Source: Candidatus Zixiibacteriota bacterium (GTDB taxonomy: Bacteria; Zixibacteria; MSB-5A5; GN15; FEB-12). From it: DNA of 64,000 bases. Below the pieces are notes generated by a model, which had not been told where the DNA came from, did not search any database, and saw only the letters and a list, made by a program, of their open reading frames with translations. The DNA lies in the NCBI GenBank assembly GCA_019038695.1, contig JAHOYZ010000010.1, positions 62,001 through 126,000 on the forward strand, read 5' to 3'. Below are positions 1 to 9,725 of this stretch, piece by piece. Each line of letters begins with the position of its first letter. The first letter of the stretch is position 1. A program made the position numbers and the translations under genes.

Positions 1-2
1 TC

Positions 3-3000
3 AACATTCTTGATCCCACAGGTGATATTGACCCAACCGACATTCATGGTCATGGAACGCACTGTGCAGGTCTTGTTGCATCAAACGCCGATGGGGTGGG
101 CATAGTAGGCGTGGCACCCTGGGTAGAGTTGATGCCGGTAAAGATACGTCCCAACGGTACCAGTGCGGTAGGGGCGGCAGGTATCCTCTACGCCGTCAAT
201 GCCGGTGCCAAGATTATCAACGTGAGTTGGGGAACACCATTTGAATCTGTCGTGCTCAAGGATGCTATCGATTTTGCCCGGCGTAATGGAGTTCTGGTCT
301 GTATCGCTCCCGGCAACACCGGTGACAACACCAGGTTCTATCCGGCCGCGTTCGATTCCACATTCGTGGTCGGAGCCGGGAATTCCGATGGACTTATGAC
401 CGATTTCTCAACCTACGGTGCGCATATTGATCTCATTGCCCCGGGGCAGGATATCCTATCTCTCAGGGCGGCAGATACTGACATGTATGGACCTTACCCA
501 GGGCTGGAGCCGGATGTACGAATCATTGCCGATCATTATTACCTTGCGGACGGTACTTCGATGGCGACTCCGATTGTTGCCGGAGCGGCCGCGTTGCTGC
601 TGTCGGTACGACCTGATCTTTCCCTTGAAGAACTTCAGGATGCTCTTTTACACGGCGCTACTGATCTTCTGGACCCGCTCAGTACGGGGGAGTTTCTTCC
701 CGGTCCGGATACCATTTGCGGTTATGGATACCTTAATATCGATGCTTCCCTCGCGTTGCTGGAAGATGGAAGTGTATTCATCGTGGAGCCAATCCATCGT
801 AATCGGTATGAAAGTAACATTCCAATCAAGATAGCCTCTGTGGCTGGCTACTCCGGTGGTTGGAGCCTCGAATATGCATGGGGACTCAACCCGGAGGACT
901 GGATATGGCTTGCCTCGGGTGCGTCTGTACCTTCTGATTCGCTCGCCTGCATTTTTGATGCCACAAACAGTTCCGGATTCCTGAGTTTCAGGTTGACTGA
1001 CGACAATGGTTCAATATCGAGCGTTACTATTGTCTACGTTCGATCAAATCATCTTGAGATAACTTCTCCCATCAATGGGGAGGAGCTTTTCTATAGCATT
1101 CCTATCTATGGTTCTGTCTACGGACCGGATTTCGATTCGGTAATTTTCTCCTACCGTGACGGTTTAGGGAGTTTGGAGTGGTTGGGAACATCAACTGGAG
1201 AATTTTTTGATTCCTTGATGTTCGACTGGTCAGTGTCCGGGTCTGATACTGGCCATTTCGTGATTTATGTGGACGGGTTTTTTGGTGAACAAAGAGAGAT
1301 TGACTCGGTTGCCATACACGTAAGTTCGGCGTTTGCTCTGGGCTGGCCGCAACACACCGGTGGGCGAGGAGGAATGACACCAGTCTGTGCCGATCTCAAT
1401 CACGACGGCGTGAACGAGGTGATTGTCCCGACAACAGCCGGACTCGCCATGTACCGTGGTGACAATGGTCAGGTGATTGATGGTTTCCCCATTCTACCGA
1501 ATAAGGACATGCGGTGCGTACCGGCCATTTATGATGTGGATGGTGACGGATGGGATGAAATCATTGCTACCAATACAGACGGTATTCACATCATTCACTG
1601 GGATGGCACACCGATAATCGATGATGTCTTGCTGGAGTGTTACACGGGACTGATTGCCTATGAATATGCCTACCCCAACCCTACTATCGGTCGCCTGCGT
1701 GTGGATGCGGAGCAGGGTGCCACGCCCGATTCAGCTATTCTTATTCTCAACAAGCTGGGTCAGGTTTTGGCCTATCGGTTTGATGGCGAGCCTTATTTCT
1801 TTGGGTTGGAAGGTCTTTTTGCCCAGTTCAGTGATCGCATCTCATTTTCCTATGGGATCGGCGGCGGGACTTCACCCTTTGTGGCTGCCACCAATCTGGA
1901 TGATGACGAATGGTTTGAAGTAATCGCGTCCTACAGTTCTCCATATCCGTATACGGGTTTGGGTGTGTTCGGTGGCGCTGACGGTCAACCAGTCTATGGT
2001 GATGATAACCCTACTGTGTTGAGTATCCCCAGCGTGTATGGGACTGTACTGACTGATCTCGACGAGGATAATCTTCCTGAGATTGTAGTGGCTGGCTGGG
2101 AGTTCGGAATGTCCCGAATCTGGGCTCTGACGCGCGGTGTCGATAACCTGCCGGGCTGGCCGGTGGATCTACCGAGTGTAGTGGGCTGGATCGGCTCTTA
2201 TCCCATAGCTGCGGATCTTGATCTGGATGGTTCTCCGGAGATACTCGTTACCTTCTTTGAATTTGATATTGCCTCGCTCTTTATCTTCCGCGCTGATGGT
2301 ACACCATATGTCTCTCGCGATGGGCGACCGGTCGGTGAAGCCTTTTCCGCGCCGATGACTTTTGGTACGCCAGGAGTGGCGAACCTTCTTGGCGACACCT
2401 ACCCTGAGATCATCTTCCGGTCCGGCTATATCCTGCCAGGTACCGGTCCGGAGCAACTCCATATTCTTGATCACAATGCTGTCCCGATTCCCGGTTGGCC
2501 CAGAGTTACACCGGCCCGTTCCAGCAATGTCGTTTCATCGCGTTACGCACCTCTGGTGGACGATATTGACGGAGATGGTTTGGTTGAACTGGCGCTACTG
2601 AGTGATGGCCATGAATTGCTGGTCTGGAATTTCGAGGCTTCTATCGATGACGGTAGCAATACTTTCCGATTCCTGGGCGACAATCTTAACAGCGGCCAGA
2701 TGGGTTCAGTAAGGGTTTCCACTGACATAGATGATGGCGTAGCCGTTCTGCCAAGAAGAGTATCGCTTCGTCAGAACTACCCAAACCCATTCAACCCAAA
2801 GACCAGGATCGTCTTCTCTGTCCCCACTCGTCGGTATGTCAAACTGACTGTGTACAATATTCTTGGCCAGGAAGTACAAACACTTATGGACGGGGAAGTG
2901 AATGCCGGTTCCCATGAGGTCGATTTCATAGGTTCTGATTACGCCACTGGTGTGTACTTGTACCGATTGGAAGCGGGGAAGAACATAATTAACCGAAAAA

Positions 3001-3017
3001 TGCTCCTGATAAAATGA
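3..3017 (+). CDS. Secreted subtilisin-like serine protease (S8) with FG-GAP-like repeats and T9SS C-terminal domain, 5' partial
   Basis: The gene enters from the left edge; the frame is open from base 3, so the signal peptide and catalytic Asp lie outside. HGHGTHCAGL (catalytic His codon about 51-53) and GTSMATPIVAG (Ser codon 558-560) define a subtilase of peptidase family S8. After the protease come beta-sandwich-like segments and at least six calcium-loop repeats of FG-GAP/VCBS type (for example DVDGDGWDEI, DLDEDNLPEI, DIDGDGLVEL), expected to build a propeller. The last ~85 residues are a T9SS type A sorting domain (YPNPFNPKT, GVYLYRL, KMLLIK), so the protein should cross the outer membrane by T9SS and be anchored or released. 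It overlaps the next gene by ATGA, so the two are probably cotranslated. Family and export route are clear; the substrate is unknown. Confidence 0.9.
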   Translation, partial: NILDPTGDIDPTDIHGHGTHCAGLVASNADGVGIVGVAPWVELMPVKIRPNGTSAVGAAGILYAVNAGAKIINVSWGTPFESVVLKDAIDFARRNGVLVCIAPGNTGDNTRFYPAAFDSTFVVGAGNSDGLMTDFSTYGAHIDLIAPGQDILSLRAADTDMYGPYPGLEPDVRIIADHYYLADGTSMATPIVAGAAALLLSVRPDLSLEELQDALLHGATDLLDPLSTGEFLPGPDTICGYGYLNIDASLALLEDGSVFIVEPIHRNRYESNIPIKIASVAGYSGGWSLEYAWGLNPEDWIWLASGASVPSDSLACIFDATNSSGFLSFRLTDDNGSISSVTIVYVRSNHLEITSPINGEELFYSIPIYGSVYGPDFDSVIFSYRDGLGSLEWLGTSTGEFFDSLMFDWSVSGSDTGHFVIYVDGFFGEQREIDSVAIHVSSAFALGWPQHTGGRGGMTPVCADLNHDGVNEVIVPTTAGLAMYRGDNGQVIDGFPILPNKDMRCVPAIYDVDGDGWDEIIATNTDGIHIIHWDGTPIIDDVLLECYTGLIAYEYAYPNPTIGRLRVDAEQGATPDSAILILNKLGQVLAYRFDGEPYFFGLEGLFAQFSDRISFSYGIGGGTSPFVAATNLDDDEWFEVIASYSSPYPYTGLGVFGGADGQPVYGDDNPTVLSIPSVYGTVLTDLDEDNLPEIVVAGWEFGMSRIWALTRGVDNLPGWPVDLPSVVGWIGSYPIAADLDLDGSPEILVTFFEFDIASLFIFRADGTPYVSRDGRPVGEAFSAPMTFGTPGVANLLGDTYPEIIFRSGYILPGTGPEQLHILDHNAVPIPGWPRVTPARSSNVVSSRYAPLVDDIDGDGLVELALLSDGHELLVWNFEASIDDGSNTFRFLGDNLNSGQMGSVRVSTDIDDGVAVLPRRVSLRQNYPNPFNPKTRIVFSVPTRRYVKLTVYNILGQEVQTLMDGEVNAGSHEVDFIGSDYATGVYLYRLEAGKNIINRKMLLIK

Positions 3018-5158
3018 AATGTATCCGTATCATATTTCTGTTATTGAGTTGCCTGATTACGGCCTCTCAGGGTTTTGCGCAGGCTGAGCTAGACGGCCCC
3101 CTTTATCGAATGCTCTGGAACAAGATGAAGGCTGTGCGAGTCATCGACGACCACTTTGCAGTGGGAATTTCTGACGATGCCGTAATCGTTGCGGAGTTGG
3201 TGGATTCCCTGCGAGCCTTTGAAGTAATCCGGGTTGCCCCGGTTGATTTCTTGCCGACCGATCTGAAAGAATTTGATACCTTGTTGATAGTGCGTGCCGA
3301 GGACAATCGTCTCAGTGCCTACCGGATTGCCAGTCTTCCCGACCTGGAGTGTCTCTGGACGGTGGATCCGGGTATCGTATTTGCCGACTTCACCTTTCAT
3401 GAAAAATCACTCTACTTCTCTTCCTGGTACGATGGGCTGTGGCGGTTCACATTGGATGCAGACAACCGGGCCCAGTTTGTGGACTCCAGTATGGTTGGTA
3501 TTCTGATGACCGACCTTGCGATAGACAACGATACATTGTATGCCCTTGACGAATACAATGGCATAGCTCGCTACGCTCTTGACGGGTACGATTTCGGACA
3601 GTTCCTCGACTACCTGTATGTATCTTTCGAAGCCTCAGGATTTGTGCGGCTGGATTCGATTTTCCTGATTACCCAGAAAACTGGTGGTGTTGTGACCGGT
3701 TCCTTTGGTCGACAGGGTCTGGGTATTATTGATACCTTGGCGGATGTCGGTAATCCCCGGCAGATATATCTAACCGCAGACGAATTGGTGTTTGTAGAGG
3801 ACCGTTTTGTCCGAGTGCTTAATCGGTCAACTCTGGAAGTGACGAACATTACCGAGATCAAAATCGGTGGGTTCACCGGTGATATGTTCATCTGGAAGGG
3901 AAGGGAGCATTTGATTCTTCCCCGGGACGAGCGAGGACTAATCGCCTTTGACTTGCTCAATCCGTATCTTCCTCGGTCTATGCTGTATCGTTCGGGACCG
4001 GTGGAGGATATACTAGTAGTTGATGGACGGCTCATCACCGGCGGGGGAGCGAATCCTATAGATGTGTTTTCCTTTGATGTCGATCTGACGCCACAGTTGA
4101 ATTATACTATGTACGAAGATCTGACCAATGTCCAGGCTCTGCAGAACAATGGTGATACTCTGATCGCCTATCTCGCTGACTCCAACAAGATTGTGTTCAT
4201 TGTTCAGTCTCTTGATCCGGACTCGTTTTTCATTGAGCGTTCTTTCTATCTGGATGATACCCTGGCTGGTGAGTTGCTATGGCTCGATCACAAGCTCGAT
4301 AGCGTTAATGTAATCATGACCGTTGGCAGGTCCCGCATCCAGACCTACACTATCTCAGATTCAACTATTATTACTGCTATGGAGCCGTGGCATTTCGAGG
4401 GTCGCATCACATCTATACTGGTTCACAGCAATATATTGTTTGTAGCCACCTCCAGGAATCAACTCTCAACCCACCTGATTACACCCGATTTTGAGCTGGA
4501 GCAATTATCGATAGAGAACCTCACCGGACCGGCCTACGAAATGATTTGGACGGACAACCGTCTGCTGGTTCCGGTTTATTATGACCTCGCCATCTATGAT
4601 ATGACTGATCCTCGCAAGCCCGAAGTTGATACCGTAATCAATCTTCCACTGACCGTCCTGGCTTCGGACAGAACCGAAGAGACTCTCTGTATGGTTGGTC
4701 CTGAGGGGATAGGTGTTATGGATATGACCGGCGATTACCCCGAGCTTATAGCTTTCGGTGGGGAAGGGGGCACTATGATTGATGTTGACGGTGACCTCCT
4801 GGTGGCATCTGATGGCGGTTCCATCAATATTTACAACATCGCCCATACAGATCAGCCGAATGAGCCGCCGATACTGCCAACCAGCTTTGTGACCGAACAG
4901 AACTACCCTAATCCGTTCAACACCGGAACTACTATCCAGTATTGTCTATTCACGCGGTCACACGTAGAGATTGACGTCTTCAATGTTCTGGGGCAGCGAG
5001 TGCGAACATTGGTGAATGCGGACCAATCTGCTAACTCATATGAAATCACTTGGGATGGTACCAACAACAGACATCAGTCTGTCGCCAGCGGTGTATATTT
5101 CTACCGCGTCCGGGCCGGGGATTTTGTGGCTACCCGCAAGATGCTGCTGTTGAAGTGA
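3014..5158 (+). CDS. Exported propeller-like protein with T9SS C-terminal sorting domain
   Basis: 714 residues. An N-terminal signal peptide (hydrophobic core IIFLLLSCLITA, likely cut after GFAQA) is followed by ~600 residues of repeated beta-rich segments, including units such as LAIYDMTDPRKPEVD and INIYNIAHTDQPNEP that resemble LVIVD-type propeller blades. The C-terminus has a full T9SS type A domain: YPNPFNTGTTIQY, VFNVLGQRVRTL, GVYFYRVRAG, KMLLLK. No catalytic motif is visible. The start overlaps the protease stop (ATGA), so they form one operon; the protein may be a binding partner or a second surface component exported with the protease (inference). Specific function is not recognised. 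Confidence 0.85.
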   Translation: MKCIRIIFLLLSCLITASQGFAQAELDGPLYRMLWNKMKAVRVIDDHFAVGISDDAVIVAELVDSLRAFEVIRVAPVDFLPTDLKEFDTLLIVRAEDNRLSAYRIASLPDLECLWTVDPGIVFADFTFHEKSLYFSSWYDGLWRFTLDADNRAQFVDSSMVGILMTDLAIDNDTLYALDEYNGIARYALDGYDFGQFLDYLYVSFEASGFVRLDSIFLITQKTGGVVTGSFGRQGLGIIDTLADVGNPRQIYLTADELVFVEDRFVRVLNRSTLEVTNITEIKIGGFTGDMFIWKGREHLILPRDERGLIAFDLLNPYLPRSMLYRSGPVEDILVVDGRLITGGGANPIDVFSFDVDLTPQLNYTMYEDLTNVQALQNNGDTLIAYLADSNKIVFIVQSLDPDSFFIERSFYLDDTLAGELLWLDHKLDSVNVIMTVGRSRIQTYTISDSTIITAMEPWHFEGRITSILVHSNILFVATSRNQLSTHLITPDFELEQLSIENLTGPAYEMIWTDNRLLVPVYYDLAIYDMTDPRKPEVDTVINLPLTVLASDRTEETLCMVGPEGIGVMDMTGDYPELIAFGGEGGTMIDVDGDLLVASDGGSINIYNIAHTDQPNEPPILPTSFVTEQNYPNPFNTGTTIQYCLFTRSHVEIDVFNVLGQRVRTLVNADQSANSYEITWDGTNNRHQSVASGVYFYRVRAGDFVATRKMLLLK

Positions 5159-5179
5159 TGAGGTCGTAGATTTTAAACG

Positions 5180-6292
5180 CTAATGCTGGTCGTCGATCTC
5201 CAGATCACGTAGATCAACTTCGTAATACTCGTCTGATCGCAGGACCGAGTCTGACGAATCTGAATGAACGGGACGCGCACTCGGGAAGCCATTTGCGGTG
5301 GTAGCATATCCACTCACCCAACCGTAACTACTGGGGAAAAAGACTGCTGTGAGTTGGTGATCCCATGACTGGGCTACGGCTGGTGGCGAGTTCATGGCGC
5401 GACCCTCCAGCCTAAACTCATATGTGCCGGCTTCCCGGTAGTACGTCCGTGTGACGTAGATTGGGAAGTAATTAGTTCCCGTATTGACATATCCACTCAG
5501 CCCAGCCTGTGTATAAAATGGATATTGCGACACGCCCCCCTGGCTCTCGTCGATCTGAATACGGGCGCTGTTGGTACCGGTTGTACCACTGAGCATGAGG
5601 TAGCACTTGCCGTAGAGAATGATGTAACCGTCGGCGGGTGTCGTGATTTCAATGTCTACCAGATCAGCCATCTCACCGGTTGACAGATCGACTTGACTGG
5701 AATTGGAGTATCCGGCGATGCCTGGCTCGTCGAGAATCTCAGATGAGTTCACCGATGACGGCGGTAAAATCACGGCCGAATCTCCCTGAAGACCTCCGTG
5801 AAGGATGATCCCCGGGTTGCCTTCAAAGTCAAAAAGATATAACGCCCCGCCGGAATCGACAACCGCCTGTAGAACAACCAGACCGGAGTCATCTGAAGCC
5901 CGTAATCCTTCAGCTACTATCGAGCGCGGGACCGATGTTAGCCGCGTTCTGGGCGTGATGGTCTGGCTCTCAATTGACAGCTCCAGATATAAAGGGTCAT
6001 GGTCGGTAATCACAGAAGCCAATAGAGGCGTGATCGATCCCAGTAAATGCACGAACAGCCCGGACGTAGTCGCAACGGTGGCTGTCTCCTGCCACACAAG
6101 ATCGCCTCCGGTGAAATCAGTATGTAGAGAGAACCCCACGCTGTGGGAGCCGTCGGTCACAGGTGTCCCGGTTGGCCACGTAAGCCGACCCTGATAGGAA
6201 ATGAGTGTCTCGCCTGCCATTGCTGATGATGAACAGCACAGAACAATGAGCAAAAGAATGTTTATTAGATATGTGACGCGATGCAGAAACAT
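5180..6292 (-). CDS. Exported protein with N-terminal YQGRL-type domain, function unknown
   Basis: 370 residues with a signal peptide (INILLLIVLCCSSSAMA, cleavage before GETLISYQGRL). The ATG has AAGGA five bases upstream. The N-terminal ~110 residues (ISYQGRLTWPTGTPVTDG, GLFVHLLGS, YLELSIE) match a module I recall at the start of many exported FCB-group proteins of unknown role. The C-terminal half is beta-rich and contains LSTGEMADLVDIEITTPADGY and a Tyr-rich stretch, with the look of a structural or jelly-roll fold. It lacks a T9SS tail. It is convergent with the upstream T9SS operon (22-bp gap) and separate from folE. No enzymatic residues are recognised; an extracellular structural or adhesive role is only a guess. 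Confidence 0.75.
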   Translation of the reverse strand: MFLHRVTYLINILLLIVLCCSSSAMAGETLISYQGRLTWPTGTPVTDGSHSVGFSLHTDFTGGDLVWQETATVATTSGLFVHLLGSITPLLASVITDHDPLYLELSIESQTITPRTRLTSVPRSIVAEGLRASDDSGLVVLQAVVDSGGALYLFDFEGNPGIILHGGLQGDSAVILPPSSVNSSEILDEPGIAGYSNSSQVDLSTGEMADLVDIEITTPADGYIILYGKCYLMLSGTTGTNSARIQIDESQGGVSQYPFYTQAGLSGYVNTGTNYFPIYVTRTYYREAGTYEFRLEGRAMNSPPAVAQSWDHQLTAVFFPSSYGWVSGYATTANGFPSARPVHSDSSDSVLRSDEYYEVDLRDLEIDDQH

Positions 6293-6307
6293 GGTGTCCT
6301 TGTTTGC

Positions 6308-6357
6308 GATACCGGCTCAGATCCCACAGCAAGCTGATGGGCCACCCAGCCGGTATC
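6308..6357. repeat. Palindromic intergenic element containing a 24-nt sequence repeated at 53313-53336
   Basis: GATACCGGCT (6308-6317) and AGCCGGTATC (6348-6357) are perfect 10-bp inverted arms. Between them CCCACAGC and GCTGATGGG form a smaller stem around AA. Bases 6326-6349 occur again, identical over 24 nt, at 53313-53336. This looks like a dispersed short palindromic repeat rather than a terminator, since no T-run follows on either strand. The rest of the 6293-6557 gap shows nothing further apart from another possible pairing, CCCAGCCG (6345-6352) with CGGCTGGG (6389-6396). Confidence 0.55.
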
Positions 6358-6557
6358 TGGTTGGGTACTCTGGTAATATCGGTAATAACGGCTGGGAACA
6401 CAACTGGTGATGCGGAGTTGACAAACCGAGTAGGCCGAAGTCCTATTCAATATCGATATACTCAATATCCGTTGTTGATGACTCTGGTTAAGATGGGATT
6501 TCTGTTTCCACAGCGACATCGTCGCGCAGGAATAACAACCAGGAGGTGCTTGACCCC

Positions 6558-7124
6558 TTACACACCTCTGCCCATAAGCGAGAGGGCTTCGTAGCGTGTG
6601 GCAGTTTTGCGCAACATACCACGCACCGCCGAGGTCACTATCCTACTGCCGGGTTTTTTGATTCCCCGCATGGTCAAACACAAGTGTTCAGCTTCAACAA
6701 CGACGAGAACACCTTTAGGGTCGAGTGCCTTGAGCATGGCATCGGCGATCTCGGAGGTCATTCGTTCCTGTACCTGCAAACGATGCGAAAGAATGTCGAT
6801 AACGTTGACCATATTGGAGAACCCTGCCACTTTGTCGTTCTGCGGAATATAGGCAATATGCACCTTGCCAAAAAACGGCAGCAGGTGATGCTCGCATAAC
6901 GAATAGAACGAGATGTCTTTGAGGATGATCATCTCGTCCTTGTTGCTGGTAGTGTATTTGCGTAGTTCGGCGGCGGGGTCGGAAGCATAGCCGGAAAGCA
7001 CTTCCTCAAAATACTCCGCTATCCGTTCGGGGGTACGTGTCAACCCTTCGCGATTGAGGTCTTCGCCGATCCCTTCCAGGATCAGTCGGGCTCCCTCTCT
7101 AATCTTTGCCTGATCGAAACCCAC
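6558..7124 (-). CDS. folE: GTP cyclohydrolase I
   Basis: 188 residues, usual size for FolE. The enzyme converts GTP to 7,8-dihydroneopterin triphosphate, the first step of tetrahydrofolate (and, in some bacteria, queuosine) synthesis, in the cytoplasm as a homodecamer. Seen: EGLTRTPERIAEY near residue 30, the zinc ligands in SLCEHHLLPFFGKVHIAYIP (about residues 73-92) and the second Cys in EHLCLTMRG (about 146), RLQVQERMT, and the GIKKPGSRIVTSAVRG C-terminal block. The start is GTG (7122-7124), three bases after the ftsH stop, so it is the last gene of the tilS-hpt-ftsH-folE run and probably translationally coupled. A folate gene in this position echoes folate genes downstream of ftsH in other bacteria; folP lies separately near 47.5 kb. 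Confidence 0.96.
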   Translation of the reverse strand: MGFDQAKIREGARLILEGIGEDLNREGLTRTPERIAEYFEEVLSGYASDPAAELRKYTTSNKDEMIILKDISFYSLCEHHLLPFFGKVHIAYIPQNDKVAGFSNMVNVIDILSHRLQVQERMTSEIADAMLKALDPKGVLVVVEAEHLCLTMRGIKKPGSRIVTSAVRGMLRKTATRYEALSLMGRGV

Positions 7125-7127
7125 AGC

Positions 7128-9083
7128 TCATGCCTCCGGAGTCGGAGTCGGGGTTGGCGGCTCTACTGTCTCAAGATCTCCGGGTGAGCGACCGATGATC
7201 TTGTCGACCTCTTCACTGTCGATGGTTTCCTTCTCGAGCAACGCCTCAGCCAGTTTATGAAGGCTGTCGAGATTGGTCGAGAGAATCTCCCGCGCTCTCT
7301 CTTCGGCCAACTCAATCACGGCCCGCACTTCACTGTCGATTAACTCAGCCGTTGCGTCGGAGTAATCTTTTGGTCGGGACATCTCTCGACCGAGGAAAAC
7401 GTGTTCTTCGGTTCTTCCCAGCGTAACCGGTCCAAGTTTGTCCGACATGCCCCAGTTGCAGACCATTTTCCTGGCCAGTTTGGTAGCGCGCTCCAGATCG
7501 TTACCCGCGCCGGTATCCAATTGATCAAAAACGATCACTTCGGCCACACGTCCGCCCATCAGAACGGTCAGGGTAGCTTCGAGATAATCCTTGGCATGCG
7601 TATGCTTCTCATCAATAGGAAGCGACTGGGTGATACCGAGAGCCATCCCGCGTGGGATAATCGACACCTTGTATATCGGATCAGCTTTGGGCTGGAACTT
7701 AGCTACGAGTGTATGCCCGGCTTCATGATAAGCAATGATCTTTTTTTCTTCCTCGGTAATGACCAGCGATTTCCTGGTCGCACCCATCATAACTTTGTCC
7801 TTGGCCTCTTCGAAATCGGACATGGTCACCGACTCGTGATCCCAGCGTGCCGCCAGCAAGGCGGCTTCATTGACGAGATTGGCAAGGTCAGCCCCCGACA
7901 TGCCGGGTGTTCCCCGGGCGACCGCAGAGAGGTCCACGTCGTCAGCCTTCTTGATCTTAAGGGCATGTACTTCGAGTATTCCAAGGCGTCCTTTGATATC
8001 AGGATGGGGTACTACGATCTGACGGTCAAAACGTCCCGGACGCAACAGTGCTGGATCGAGCACATCGGGTCGGTTGGTAGCGGCCAGCAGGATAACACCT
8101 TCGTTGGATTCAAAGCCATCCATCTCGACCAGCAATTGATTCAGGGTCTGTTCGCGTTCATCATGCCCACCACCGAGTCCGGCACCGCGATGACGCCCAA
8201 CCGCGTCGATTTCATCAATAAAGATAATGCACGGGGCGTTCTTTTTCCCCTGCTCAAACAGGTCCCGTACTCGACTGGCACCTACGCCGACAAACATCTC
8301 GACAAAATCCGAACCAGACATAGAGAAAAACGGTACGTCCGCTTCTCCTGCGACGGCTCGCGCCAGCAAAGTTTTTCCGATTCCTGGTGCGCCCAGCAAG
8401 AGTGCTCCTTTGGGGATTTTTCCGCCCAGCTTCTGGAACTTGCCGGGCTCCTTGAGAAATTCGATGATCTCTCCCAGCTCCTCCTTGGCTTCATCAGCCC
8501 CGGCTACATCGTCAAAGGTAACCTTGGGGCGTTCATCCGTTACCAACTTGGCCTTGCTCTTGCCAAAGGAAAACAATCCCTTGGGACCGCCTCCACCCTG
8601 CATCTGGCGAATGAAGAACAGCCAGATGAAAACCAGGATTATCCAGGGCGCAGCAGCCAGAATATAGCCCAAAAAGGCGCTATCAGCATCGGCGATGATC
8701 CTGACGTTCTGTGCCTCAAGTCGCTTCACCAGTTCATAATTGAAATCTGGGAATGGTATCCGGGTGCGGAACTTGGAAAAAGTCGCACCGCCGGTGCTTG
8801 ATTCGAACGAACGAGCTTCCTTGAGAGTCCCTTCGATCTCCTGATCTCTGAAAGCGACTTCTTCCAAATTTGTCTGGTCGATCTGAACTACGAACTCCGA
8901 ATAGGTAATCTGAGCCCGTTCCTGGTTGAGACCGTTGACGTAGGTCCAGCCAACGACTACAATAAGTGCCAGAGCCACCCAGAATAGAAGCGAGCGTCCC
9001 TGACCCTTGAGTCCACCAGGTTCGCGATCACCGCGATCCTGCCCTGGCGGGCGAGAGCTTTTCTTTTTATAAAACCTGGACAC
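7128..9083 (-). CDS. ftsH: ATP-dependent zinc metalloprotease FtsH
   Basis: 651 residues. A membrane-anchored hexameric AAA+ protease that extracts and degrades damaged membrane proteins and short-lived regulators. Domains: basic cytoplasmic tail, TM1 (about 31-49), periplasmic region, TM2 (about 136-158), AAA domain with Walker A GAPGIGKT (231-238; the usual form is GPPGTGKT), Walker B IIFIDE (about 286-291), second region of homology [20 protein letters not shown], and peptidase zinc motif HEAGH (453-457). The C-terminus ends in a Pro-Thr-rich tail ([10 protein letters not shown]). The start is GTG. It sits between hpt (90-bp gap) and folE (3 bp). All catalytic elements are present; only the Walker A loop is slightly unusual. 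Confidence 0.97.
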   Translation of the reverse strand: MSRFYKKKSSRPPGQDRGDREPGGLKGQGRSLLFWVALALIVVVGWTYVNGLNQERAQITYSEFVVQIDQTNLEEVAFRDQEIEGTLKEARSFESSTGGATFSKFRTRIPFPDFNYELVKRLEAQNVRIIADADSAFLGYILAAAPWIILVFIWLFFIRQMQGGGGPKGLFSFGKSKAKLVTDERPKVTFDDVAGADEAKEELGEIIEFLKEPGKFQKLGGKIPKGALLLGAPGIGKTLLARAVAGEADVPFFSMSGSDFVEMFVGVGASRVRDLFEQGKKNAPCIIFIDEIDAVGRHRGAGLGGGHDEREQTLNQLLVEMDGFESNEGVILLAATNRPDVLDPALLRPGRFDRQIVVPHPDIKGRLGILEVHALKIKKADDVDLSAVARGTPGMSGADLANLVNEAALLAARWDHESVTMSDFEEAKDKVMMGATRKSLVITEEEKKIIAYHEAGHTLVAKFQPKADPIYKVSIIPRGMALGITQSLPIDEKHTHAKDYLEATLTVLMGGRVAEVIVFDQLDTGAGNDLERATKLARKMVCNWGMSDKLGPVTLGRTEEHVFLGREMSRPKDYSDATAELIDSEVRAVIELAEERAREILSTNLDSLHKLAEALLEKETIDSEEVDKIIGRSPGDLETVEPPTPTPTPEA

Positions 9084-9173
9084 TAATACTCCACATCAGC
9101 TTGAATGTTGTTCCGCCAGTATTATACACTGTATCGGCCCATCTATTCAAAAACTATTTCCGGGCCATCCTAA

Positions 9174-9725
9174 TTACTTCTCTACTACTCGTCCAATGAA
9201 CGGGAGGTTGCGATATTTCTGAGCATTGTCAAGACCGAATCCTATAACGAACTCGTTTCCTATCGAGAATCCTTTGTATCTAATATCAAGCTTGAACCGA
9301 TGGCTTCCGGGCTTGTCAATCAATGTAACCACTTCCACCGATTCTGGACCCTCATCACCAATCTTGCTGAGAAGCGATGAAACTGTACGACCAGAATCGA
9401 CTACACCTTCTACGATCAGCACATGACGACCCTTAATAGGAGTTCTAATGCTGTTGTCGAAATATAATTCCTGGTCCTGTTCGGTTCCATTTCGATACGA
9501 CGCCGCCGACAGGAAGTCCACTTCGAGCGGAAGATTGATTTCACGCATAAGATCGGAGAGGAAAACGAAACAGCCTTTGAGAACCCCCACTAACAGAGGT
9601 ACCTTGCCGGCGTAGTCCCTGGTGATCTCTTCACCGAGTTCGACGATTCGTCTGGCGATAACCGCCTGATCCAGCAGCAACTCAAACGGTTGCAGGTTCG
9701 TTTTCTTTTCTCCTGGTGCGTTCAA
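9174..9725 (-). CDS. hpt: Hypoxanthine phosphoribosyltransferase
   Basis: 183 residues. Purine salvage enzyme that joins hypoxanthine or guanine to PRPP. Seen: the flap-side SAASYRNGT segment, PRPP-binding VLIVEGVVDSGRT (about residues 101-113), and the base-binding region VVTLIDKPGSHR with FVIGFGLDNAQKYRNLPFIG. In most family members the PRPP motif carries two adjacent acids (VED-I/V-I/V-D-S/T-G); here the second acid is Gly. The proposed start is TTG (9723-9725), supported by AAAGG about 9 bases upstream; it lies inside the tilS end (44-bp overlap). A later start is possible because the first ~10 residues are not conserved. It belongs to the tilS-hpt-ftsH arrangement known from Bacillus and many other phyla. 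Confidence 0.93.
   Translation of the reverse strand: MNAPGEKKTNLQPFELLLDQAVIARRIVELGEEITRDYAGKVPLLVGVLKGCFVFLSDLMREINLPLEVDFLSAASYRNGTEQDQELYFDNSIRTPIKGRHVLIVEGVVDSGRTVSSLLSKIGDEGPESVEVVTLIDKPGSHRFKLDIRYKGFSIGNEFVIGFGLDNAQKYRNLPFIGRVVEK

Noticed and set aside
6299-6594. Small plus-strand frames upstream of folE
   Set aside because: No conserved features; the region holds a palindromic repeat and is otherwise non-coding.
7401-8801. 466-codon open frame on the plus strand
   Set aside because: Antisense to ftsH, which has all family motifs; the frame has no recognisable protein features.
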